Source: Thalassia testudinum (Eukaryota; Streptophyta; Magnoliopsida; Alismatales; Hydrocharitaceae). From it: a stretch of DNA of 64,000 nucleotides. Made by a program: the position numbers and the translations under genes. Under the pieces are notes generated by a model. It saw only the letters and a list, made by a program, of their open reading frames with translations, did not search any database and had not been told where the DNA came from. Positions 12,474-21,645 of this stretch are shown one piece after another. The stretch's first letter is position 1; the number at the start of each line of letters is the position of its first letter. Location of the stretch: NCBI GenBank assembly GCA_037157565.1, contig JAZHRO010000022.1:3162001-3226000 (forward strand), written 5' to 3'.

Positions 12474-12796
12474 GTTGCTTTTGATGGAACTCTCTTCCCT
12501 GGTAACAAATAGATGAAAGACACCACCGCCTTTTATGTCTTTGAGAAGGACATCTTTTTTATCTTTCACGAATCGTGAGGTGATTTTGATTTTTCAAATG
12601 ACGATCGCACTACTATCATTATAGATTTTGTTGATATTTTGAAATCTTGTGGTGTATGCATGATCGTCTTGAGAATTCTTCAAATGGTATGGCATTGGTA
12701 CGAATAATGTATATACTAAGGCAGGGTTAATTTTGTTTATACTTGTTGACCAATAGTGCAACAAACAATGTGGAATGTAACTAACAAAACGATGTG

Positions 12797-13415
12797 ATTA
12801 GTTATAACTCCTCACTTCTGTTATTAGGTATAACTTCTTATACCTTAGTAGGTATGATTCCCAAAATTAAATCTTTATTACTTGCTTAGTTATAAATAAG
12901 TTTTTAATATAAAATTCACTAAGCACTGAATTAATTAAATTCAGATAGCAACTTGATAGAGGGAGAAGAATAAAGAAAATCAAACTTTAATAAGGGATCA
13001 TTGTTTGAGGGGGAGAATCAAGATCACTTTTTTAGTAGTATTTAGATAACATATTTATCTATGCTGGATTGTATAACTCTCACTCAACACTCCATTTATT
13101 TTGATATAGTCATTGTGTTGACTATCATGAATTTCATCATCTCGTTATCATGAATTTGATAATTTTTATACGATAAATTTGACATCATGCTTAATAGAAT
13201 ATTACTTGAAAAATGGGGAGAAAAATGTAAATTTTATTCTTAGAATTTTACTTGTTTAAGTATAATTAATAACAAGTCACTTGAGATAAATCTTTTTGTT
13301 GATAACAAAAATGGGTAGTAAAATATGCATGTTGATAGGGGGAGTAATTCGAAAGTAATTATTTATTTTCTCACATGCATAATTCTGATTTTGTTATCAT
13401 TAAAAAAGGGAAGAA
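12797..13415 (+). mobile_element. 3' internal remnant of a SIRE-type Ty1/copia element
   Basis: From about 12950 the sequence has repeated purine tracts (GAGGGGGAGAATC at 13008, GATAGGGGGAGTAA at 13334, and AAAAAAGGGAAGAA at 13402-13415 directly before the LTR). The same layout precedes the 3' LTR of the better preserved copy (18575-18866). No coding sequence remains. 12797-12950 shows nothing recognisable. Confidence 0.55.
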
Positions 13416-14331
13416 TGTTGAGACCTCTATTTTGATGAAACAAAATTATACTTTATTGTGAACTAATCTTTCATGATCATGCTTGCACAAATCAAGTCAA
13501 TTATCTTTCATGTGGATCAAAGTGAAGATTATTTTTAGTTAATGTAATTATTTCATATTTCTTGAGTCTAGAATTACTGTAAGAAACCTCAGGATTAAAG
13601 ACAAATTTTTCTAAATCGTAAAATAAACATCTAAATAGTATTGATCGACTAAAATATTAGAATTGATCGATCAAATCAATTGATCAATCAAAATAAGAAT
13701 AGTAATTGATCAAATTAGCCACGGTCAAATTCGATTTTTCCGCAATTGATCAACCAATTAAATTTTTGATCGATCAGTAATTGATCGACCAATTAAGTAA
13801 ATTGATTGATAAATTTGGTTCAAATGATTTTTCTTAACATTTCAAAAATGCTTCGTTTTCACCTATAAATAGGACTTCACACCCCTCATTTCAAAACACA
13901 CCTTGAAAAACATATCAAAGAGAAAAAACACTTCCACTCTAATTCTTCCTCGTGCTTTCGTGCTCATTCTACTACGCTCTTCAAAAGCATGTTGCTCTGC
14001 GCATCTGAAAATAAAACTCAGTTTGCATATTTCAATTCTTTGAGGTTCCATAGGATTGATTTATGTATTTATTTTACTTCATTTCATTGGTGGGATTCTT
14101 TGTGTTGGAATTCCCAACGTTGTTTGTGACTTCTCTTTGTTGGTAAAAGAGTAGTCTGTATGAGGTTATGCCACCCTCGTTCAAGTGGTACGTTAGTGGA
14201 TTGACCAGCGTTGCCTAGTTGAGAAAATCCTAAGCTGGGAGGCTTAGCTAGTAGTTTTTACTCGTACAGGTTTTCACTATAAATCTTTGTGTTTATTGTG
14301 GGATTTTTTTTTGTGTCATACTTTTATTACA
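13416..14331 (+). mobile_element. Diverged 3' LTR of a SIRE-type element
   Basis: Starts TGTTGAGACC directly after a polypurine tract. Its second half follows the LTR at 15654-17360 in order: TATAAATAGG (13864), GAATTCCC (14110), CACCCTCGTTCAAGTGG against CACCCTCGTTTAAAGTG, AAAATCCTAA, and AAATCTTTGTG (14281). It probably ends at TATTACA (14331). A run of short ATTGATCGA-type palindromes occupies 13640-13815, where the younger LTR has its GACGTC array. Confidence 0.65.
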
Positions 14332-14359
14332 ATCGATATCACACTTGATCTTGTGTTTG

Positions 14360-14692
14360 TGGCCAAGTAAGATCCACAAGACCCCTCAATTCCACTTCGT
14401 AAACTCATGAAAGTGAGTGGTGGGATATAAGGATTGAAAATTACTACTTAACAACTTGGGCTTAAATATTTTTGATGGTTGCTTGGATTTATAGGGGCCC
14501 ATACTCTATAAGTTAGCAAGGATAATTTTTCTCAATTAGACTTGGATTTAGGCTCAGGTCGTTACAAATGGTATCAGAGTTAAACTCTCTCTAGTAGGAG
14601 GAAAGGGCTACCCTTGGTATGGTGCCCATTCCCTACAAGTTGTCAATGATAATTTTTCTTAATTAGACTCGAGTTTGGACTCAGGTCGTTAT
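14360..14692 (+). mobile_element. TRIM-like fragment: LTR end, PBS, and part of a second LTR
   Basis: A stretch ending AGGTCGTTACA at 14565 is followed after two bases by TGGTATCAGAG (14568), complementary to the 3' end of initiator tRNA-Met. Within about 60 bases the 3' part of the same LTR recurs (about 14620-14692, ending AGGTCGTTATA). LTRs this short with almost no internal region are typical of terminal-repeat retrotransposons in miniature. The same LTR occurs as an inverted pair at 51236-51600. Confidence 0.5.
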
Positions 14693-14765
14693 AGTCAAGG
14701 TTTCATTTAGCAGGTATTTGAATTAATTTTTGTCTAGGGATGTCATTTTATGTGGCCTTGTAATT

Positions 14766-15540
14766 GGTGGTTGGTCATTAATGAATGTGATAATTTACTG
14801 AAACATGCGGAATCATATATTAGATCACTGATAGTGAAAGTGATAGCCCACCTAAGTCATATGCTCGGTGGTTGGAAAATAAATGTGATAGCATTACTGG
14901 AAAGTGTAAAACCATGTATTGGAACACTTTGTAGCAAATGAGCATTGATAGTGGAAGTGATGATCCGTTTAAGTCATAATTGGTGGTTAAGCAATGAATG
15001 TGATAGTATTATTGGAACATGTGAAACGATATATTGGATCACTCTGCAACAAATGAGCATTGATTGTGAAAGCGATGGCCCATCTAAGTCATAATCGGTG
15101 GTTGGGAAATGAATGCGATAGCATTACTAGAACATGCGAAACCATATTTTTGATCACTTTGTAGCAAATGAGCACTAATAGTGAAAGCGATGGTCAGTCT
15201 AAGTCATAATTAGTGGTTGGGTAATGAATATGACAGTAATATTGGACCATGTAAAACAATATATCAGACCACACTGCAACAAATGTGCAATGATTGTGAA
15301 AATGGTGGCCCATCTAAGTCATAATCGTTGGTTGGGCAATGAATGTGATATTATTACTAGAACATGTAGAACCATATGTTGGATCACTTTGTAGCATGGG
15401 CACTGATAGTGAAAGCAACAATCCGTCTAAGTCTGGTGGTTGGGCAATGAATGTGATGCTATTACTGGAGAATACGGAACCATAAATTGGATCACTCTGC
15501 AACAAATAGTAATTGATAGCGAAAATGACAACTTGTATAT
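14766..15540. repeat. Seven-copy 115-bp tandem array
   Basis: The phrase GGTGGTTGG..AATGAATGTGATA recurs at 14766, 14867, 14982, 15097, 15212, 15327 and 15435. Spacings are 101, 115, 115, 115, 115 and 108. Each unit also carries a GAACATG..AACCATAT block, a TTGGATCACT block and a TAAGTCATAATC block. Identity between units is moderate. No reading frame is maintained through it. Confidence 0.9.
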
Positions 15541-15653
15541 AAGTAGTGGTAGACCTAGGTTTTTAGGATAGGGAGGACACGATAATTTCATTCATTGAAG
15601 TTTTTGTAGTCTTATTGTATGAAAAAATTCCATGACATCTAAAACTATGTTAT
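15541..15653. other. Short spacer with the left target site GTTAT
   Basis: Nothing recognisable. Its last five bases (15649-15653) are GTTAT, the left target-site duplication of the SIRE element. Confidence 0.6.
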
Positions 15654-16059
15654 TGTTGGTGCTAGAGCACCACGATCATTTGTTTTGATGATAACAAAAC
15701 ACGTGTTATTTAACATTTGCACTTGGAGTCGTAGATTTCAGGTCAATTGCAAATGTAGACGTGACCAGACGGAGTTCGAGCTCGCATCCAGGATGGATTG
15801 GAGGAGCTTGATGGAAAACAGAGGAGATTCGCGAGGAGCGATAGATTGAAGATGGAAGGACAAGAAGAATAGGATAGAATTCCATTTTATTCCTTTCATG
15901 TACTTTTGTCGTTATTTTTGTTACTCTTTATTTTTACTTAGATTCATGTTAAAGAGCCTCAAAGTACCCTAACAGTAGTCCTAGGAACACCCACACAACC
16001 CTAGGATACTTAGGTTTTCTGTAGAAAACTTAGAAAACCAATATAGGGTTCAAACAGCA

Positions 16060-16612
16060 CTTCCAGACGTCTAATTCCCAAATCAGACGTCTGATAATGT
16101 GTTTTAAGACGTCTGACTGTTGATTCAGACGTCTGATAACATTTAGGCTGGACATAGTTAGTTCTGTCTGATGAAATCAGATGTCCAGGCCTTAGACCAG
16201 ATGTCTTAGGAGACGTCTGATGACTTTGCCAGACGTCCAATTGGTGGACCGTTGGCTCTCTTACCATACACTCAAGGATATGACCGTTAGAGCCTTATCA
16301 GACGTCCTTAAGCCCTTCCAGACGTCTGATAATTGACCGTTTTGCCTCGGCTGACCCAAAATCTCTTCTTAGAGATTTTCTAGCCATTGAAACATTTGGA
16401 AATCCATTCCCACGAAAAAGTAGGTTTCCATATGTCCAGACATAGTGCAAGACGTCCTGTATGTCGTTTGATGGACTTGCACTAGAACCCTGTTTAGATC
16501 TGATTCAAGTCAGGAAGAGACCCACCCAAAATCAGATGTCTGACCTTATTTTCAGACGTCTTAAAGTGGTCTTCCAGACGTCTGATGCCAGAATTAGACG
16601 TCTGATTACCCT
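16060..16612. promoter_or_regulatory. Array of CAGACGTCTG dyads upstream of the SIRE LTR TATA box
   Basis: About twelve exact GACGTC cores, most in the context (C)CAGACGTCTG, plus several GATGTC variants, within 550 bp. GACGTC has an ACGT core of the kind bound by plant bZIP factors; whether these are used as enhancer sites is inference. The matching array in the right LTR is at about 19275-19815. Confidence 0.6.
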
Positions 16613-16715
16613 GTCAGTGCAATGATTGTTCCTGATTTCGGGTTGATTCACTTGGGCTTTGCACCCAACGGCTATGGAGCCTTTCCTAAGCCATCCAAAG
16701 CCTTCCTAAGGCCTC

Positions 16716-16723
16716 TATAAATA
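16716..16723 (+). promoter_or_regulatory. TATA box of the left SIRE LTR
   Basis: TATAAATA, just downstream of the dyad array. The same site is at 19929-19936 in the right LTR. It is the presumed start of element transcription. Confidence 0.65.
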
Positions 16724-17362
16724 GAGTGGAACCTCTTGCACACTAACATATACCTAGAAACACAAGACACACACCTTGCAATACACTTTCAAACCATTTT
16801 ATGTCTCTCTTGCTTTCTAAGCTCTGGTTCTTCATCTAGAGAGCATCAAGCTTTGCGCACCCTCTCTCCCGCCGTAGCTCACGAGAGCGACGTAGCGCCG
16901 TCGTGTTGTTCACTCATTCGCGTCGCCGATGCACTCCTTGCAAAGGGGAGTTTCCTAATTCCTATAGAAGCTAGGTTTAAAATTACTTTGTTGGCTCTAT
17001 AGGATTTTTATCTTTTATCTTTGTTATTTGGTTGGGTATTCGCTTTGCGAATTCCCGTCTCCTTTGTGGGACAAAATCCTTCTCGTGGAGAGAAGGGGTT
17101 GAGGAGCGCTACCCTCGCACTTGTAGCGTGGTTGTAATTGAGGTTGAATCACCCTCGTTTAAAGTGATTCGTTTAGTGAATTTGATTAACTTGGTTGATC
17201 GAAAAATCCTAACTCGAGAGGGTTAGGTGGTGGTTTTCACCCGATTTGGGTTTCCACCTAAAAATCTTTGTGTACTTTGTGTGATTGTTTATTTTGTGAG
17301 ATTGTTTATATTTCAATTCTGCATTTATTACTCACCCCTCCTAGTAGGGCGAATTCTATAAT

Positions 17363-17374
17363 TTGTATCAGAGC
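17363..17374 (+). other. Primer binding site of the SIRE element (initiator tRNA-Met)
   Basis: TTGTATCAGAGC two bases after the LTR end. It matches the usual TGGTATCAGAGC of Ty1/copia elements with one substitution. Confidence 0.85.
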
Positions 17375-17414
17375 AGGTCTTGCTGTTTCGACGTAACAAC
17401 CCAGCAAGAAAATC

Positions 17415-18497
17415 ATGGAGGGAAGCAGTTTCGTGAGTAGGATTTCCGAGGACTAGTCTACGACTCGTCCACCGTTTTTCGACGGAAGCAACTACCCTTA
17501 CTGGAAGCTGCGGATGAGGACGTGGCTTCAAGCCACTGATTTCACAATATGGGTCAGGTGCGAGACCCCATACGAGATCCCGAAACGACCCTAAGGAGGC
17601 TACTCGCAACTGCAGATTCGAGAGCTTTCACTCAACGCAAAGGCAATGAATGCCTTGTATTGCGCATTGAGTCCGAAGGAATTCGAACAAATCCAAGAGT
17701 GCACCACCGCCCACGAGATATGGAGGAGGTTGGAAGGCACTCATGAGGAGACGAGCTCGGAAGAAGATCTCGGGGAGAAGGAAACCACGTGCCTTGGTTT
17801 CATGGCAATCGGAGAAAGTGACAACGACAGCGACAATGAGGTAAACTCGGATTTACAAGATGCTTTTAATGAGTTGTATGAGCTTAGTAAATCACTAAAA
17901 ATAGAAAACAAAAGCATGAAAAAGAATCTTAATTTTCTTAAATCTGAAAATAATAGGTTAGAAATAAAACTTAAGGATCTAGAAGCTAGTCCTAAAAATG
18001 ATAACCTATTATTAGAAAATCAAAACCTCATCAATGAAAATAATAAATTGATTGAGGAAAATGTTAGTCTAAAAATAGAAATTTCTGATTTAAAGACTAA
18101 GATGAATATTATAGAAAAAGAAATTACATGTCTTAGGGAAAACTCTAACAAATTAATCAACAAAGTAGATGATTTATATAGTCCTAAGATTGAGAAAGGA
18201 TCTCCATCAAGGAGACCCGCTAACAGATCTGGATCCAAGACCACTTGGATAACAAAAAAAGAATTGGAATCTTGTTTTATAGGTTTCAGGGATAACTATA
18301 ACACAAAGGACTGGACCTACAAACTCAAGGCTGGTCAACTCGAGTTGGGAGAACCAAGGAGTAGACCAAGGAGGAAAACAAGAAGACCGACGAGACGGCG
18401 AACAAACAATGGACCCGCCGCACGTCGACCACCAGACTGGAGACCGGCGCCAATGCCCAGGCCTCCAAGCTACGGATGGGAGCCCCATCCGATGTGA
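17415..18497 (+). pseudogene. Remnant gag of the SIRE element
   Basis: The N-terminal part from ATG 17415 encodes the typical copia gag start, with PPFFDGSNYPYWKLRM and a downstream W. It is interrupted by TAG at 17454-17456 and TAA at about 17594. From 17646 an uninterrupted 283-codon frame begins MNALYCALSPKEFEQI and HEIWRRLEGTHE, which is gag. It then jumps to an acidic segment (EEDLGEKE) and a leucine/asparagine-rich coiled coil of roughly 120 residues, then a basic, proline-rich tail. The jump after THE suggests an internal deletion that removed the rest of the gag core and the zinc knuckle. The coiled coil is usual for SIRE/Maximus gag proteins. No pol sequence follows. Not expected to make a working capsid protein. 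Confidence 0.75.
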
Positions 18498-18574
18498 CAT
18501 CCACCACCACCATTCGGGCCATTTTATTGGCCATGGTAGGTGAGGTAAAACCCTTTACCCTATCCTTTTATCAT

Positions 18575-18866
18575 AAGCATTTAGATAGGGGGAGCAAAAA
18601 AAATTATAAGCTAATTGTCAATTTTTAAAGGGGAGATATAAGGTAGCTAAATTTCCTTTAGAAAGGAGGAGAAAAATAATAGCTATCTTGTTGTTATAAA
18701 AAAGGGGGAGGACATTACCTTTGTTAAAAGAAATTTATAGAAGAGCATGTTTTAAGGGGGAGTTATATAAATTTTAAATCAATCAAACCTTTTTGATAAT
18801 ATCAAAAAGGAGGAGAATATTTTGCATTATTATTTATGGTTTTGTCATCATCAAAAAGGGGGAGAT
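18575..18866 (+). other. Multiple polypurine tracts before the right SIRE LTR
   Basis: Seven purine tracts of the AAGGGGGAG type lie in about 290 bp. The last, AAAAAGGGGGAGA (18853-18865), abuts the LTR and is the presumed plus-strand primer site. Confidence 0.75.
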
Positions 18867-20574
18867 TGTTGGTGCTAGAGCACCACGATCATTTGTTTTG
18901 ATGATAACAAAACACGTGTTATTTAACATTTGCACTTGGAGTCGTAGATTTCAGGTCAATTGCAAATGTAGACATGACCAGACGGAGTTCGAGCTCGCAT
19001 CCAGGATGAATTGGAGGAGCTTGATGGAAAACAGAGGAGATACGAGAGGAGCGATAGATTGAAGATGGAAGGACAAGAAGAATATGATAGAATTTCATTT
19101 TATTCCTTTCATGTACTTTTGTCGTTATTTTTGTTGCTCTTTATTTTTACTTAGATTCATGTTAAAGAGCCTCAAAGTACCCTAACAGTAGTCCTAGGAA
19201 CACCCACACAACCCTAGGATACTTAGGTTTTCTGTAGAAAACTTAGAAAACCAATATAGGGTTCAAACAGCACTTCCAGACGTCTAATTCCCAAATCAGA
19301 CGTCTGATAATGTGTTTTAAGACGTCTGATTGTTGATTCAGACGTCTGATAACATTTACGCTGGACATAGTTAGTTCTGTCTGATGAAATCAGACATCCA
19401 GACCTTAGACCAGACGTCTTAGGAGACGTCTAATGACTTTGCCAGACGTCCAATTGGTGGACCATTGGCTCTCTTAGCATACACTCAAGGATATGACCGT
19501 TAGAGCCTTATCATACGTCCTTAAGCCCTTCCAGACGTCTGATAATTGACCGTTTTGCCTCGGCTGACCCAAAATCTCTTCTCAGAGATTTTCTAGCCGT
19601 TGCAACGTTTGGAAATCCATTCCCACGAAAAAGTAGGTTTTCAGACGTCCAGACATAGTGCCAGACATCCTGTATGTGATCTGATGGACTTACGCTAGAA
19701 CCCTATTTAGATCTGATTCAAGTCAGGAAGAGACCCGCCCAAAATCAGACGTCTGACCTTATTTTCAGACGTCTTAAAGTGGTCTTCCAGACGTCTGATG
19801 CCAGAATTAGACGTCTGATTACCCTGTCAGTGCAATGATTGTTCCTGATTTCGGGTTGATTCACTTGGACTTTGCACCCAACGGCTATGGAGCCTTTCCT
19901 AAGCCATCCAAAGCCTTCCTAACGCCTCTATAAATAGAGGGGAACCTCTTGCACACTAACATATACCTAGAAACACAAGACACACACTTTGCAATACACT
20001 TTCAAACCATTTTGTGTCTTTCTTGCTCTCTAAGCTCTGGTTCTTCATCTAGAGAGCATCAAGCTTTGCGCACCCGCTCTCCCACCGTAGCTCATGAGAG
20101 CGACGTAGCGCCGTCGTGTTGTTCACGCATCCGCGTCGCCGGCGCACTCCTTGCAAAGGGGAGTTTCCTAATTCCTATAGAAGCTAGGTTTAAAATTACT
20201 TTGTTGGCTCTATAGGATTTTTGTCTTTTATCTTTGTTATTTGGTTGGGTATTCGCTTTGTGAATTCCCGTCTCCTTCGTGGGACAAAATCCTTCTCGTG
20301 GAGAGAAGGGGTTGAGGAACGCTACCCTCGCACTTGTAGCGTGGTTGTAATTGAGGTTGAATCACCCTCGTTTAAAGTGATTCGTTTAGTGGATTTGATC
20401 AACTTGGTTGATCGGAAAATCCTAACTCGAGAGGGTTAGGTGGTGGTTTTCACCCGGTTTGGGTTTCCACCTAAAATTCTTTGTGTACTTTGTGTGATTG
20501 CTTATTTTGTGAGATTGTTTATATTTCAATTCCGCATTTATTACGTCACCCCTCCTAGTATGGCAAATTCTACA
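18867..20574 (+). repeat. Right LTR of the SIRE-type element
   Basis: 1708 bp, closely similar to the left LTR, ending CTACA, then the TSD GTTAT. From 19645 onward it is part of the left arm of the large inverted repeat. It carries the dyad array (about 19275-19815) and TATAAATA (19929-19936). Confidence 0.9.
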
Positions 20575-21645
20575 GTTATAGCCAAATATTTTGTTATCTC
20601 AATGGAGAGAAGAAAACATTAATTGAATCAAAATAAAATGAAGACCTATTTATAAAAGATAATATTTTTAAAATGTCCGTTAAACTCAGTTGCCAAGAAC
20701 ACACAAATGCAAGATTAAGATAATGTATAAAAATTTATGATGAGTATGAGAGACGAGATTGATAGGGAGAGAGAGACGTATCAAAGTGAGATACAGTTGG
20801 TGGAGCCACATCAAAAGAGTGCCTCTATATGAAGAAATTATACTAGCCTCTTTTGAATTGAAGTCTTGCATATTACTTCTCTATCTGAAAAAGTATAGGC
20901 ATCAAAAGAATTCCATTCTCACAAGTTCATACAAGCCCAAGTTACAACAATAGAGAAGGTTTAGGAGGCTACGAAATGGGTGGAGCAGCATTGAAGAGTT
21001 CTTGATGCCCTACATAGTGGCTGATTTCCAATAATTTGGGTATGCATAAAGCTTATTGGCACTGAAGAGGCTTTTTCTCTTACATCTAGTATTGTGTCCC
21101 ATTGGCTATTGTACCTAAGCCAACACAAGCACGGTGCTATGATTTTTTTTTTTCTATTGCTAGAAGAGAGGCTGCTGAGATTATTGCAAATGCCCTAGGG
21201 GATGCTAGTGATTTTGTGCAAACAAAGGCACCAAGAACTTTTATTTGACATGGAAAACCATGCCAATCATATTAGGAAGGCCAATGATGATGTTTGGAAT
21301 TAGCAAACTACATAGGACCTAACACTGAAGCAAAATCCCACTCTTAGTGAAAGTGAAAAAAGTAAGATAAATGCATCAAAATATGTTGTTTTCATGGCTC
21401 CAATAGTCGTTGCCCTGGAGCGGCACCACCAAACTACCTCCAGGGATACCCAAACCCTTCATGAGGAATGGTTCAAAAAAGAATTTGGGGAACAACTTAA
21501 AAATGCCATCACCGACTGACTTCAAGACCCCTCCTTTGTCACTTGTTGCCATTTGAGGGAATTGCAACCTCTTTATTAAATTATCAAAGAAAATCATTAG
21601 TAATATGAGTGATGTGGCTCCTTGATTGGTGATGGTCTCAACTTG
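20575..21645. other. Unclassified host segment between the SIRE and Tekay copies
   Basis: 1071 bp, AT-rich, beginning with the TSD GTTAT. The frame at 21376-21597 (minus) of 73 codons has no recognisable domain, and its counterpart in the right arm is cut to 60 codons by one base change, which argues against a gene. Nothing else recognised. The last five bases, ACTTG (21641-21645), would be the target-site duplication of the Tekay copy. Confidence 0.55.

Larger units (their letters stand above)
10583..12796. repeat. Segmental duplication unit B of the defensin-like cluster
   Basis: Collinear with unit A from 8394 and with unit D from about 48745 through 51180, including the region upstream of the gene (12530-12796 against 50930-51180). 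Carries the intact gene at 11532-12376. Confidence 0.88.
15654..17360 (+). repeat. Left LTR of the SIRE-type element
   Basis: 1707 bp. U3 contains about a dozen GACGTC dyads (16060-16610). TATAAATA lies at 16716. The end reads ATTCTATA instead of the ATTCTACA of the right LTR, a C-to-T change in the terminal CA. Several sites read GATGTC here where the right LTR has GACGTC. Confidence 0.9.
15654..20574 (+). mobile_element. SIRE/Maximus-type Ty1/copia retrotransposon, deleted for pol, with TSDs
   Basis: Two LTRs of 1707 and 1708 bp (TGTTGG...CTACA) flank only 1.5 kb of internal DNA. The five-base duplications GTTAT (15649-15653 and 20575-20579) show insertion as one unit. The internal region holds a PBS, a broken gag with a long coiled-coil C-terminal part, and a PPT. 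Protease, integrase and RT are absent, so it would have needed enzymes from another copy. The right LTR provides part of the left arm of the large inverted repeat, and a truncated inverted copy of it lies at 44995-45924. Confidence 0.9.

Noticed and set aside
21376..21597. 73-codon frame in the host segment, with a copy in the right arm
   Set aside because: One base change creates a stop in the arm copy (44154) and no family is recognised. The duplication comes from the inverted repeat, not from selection.
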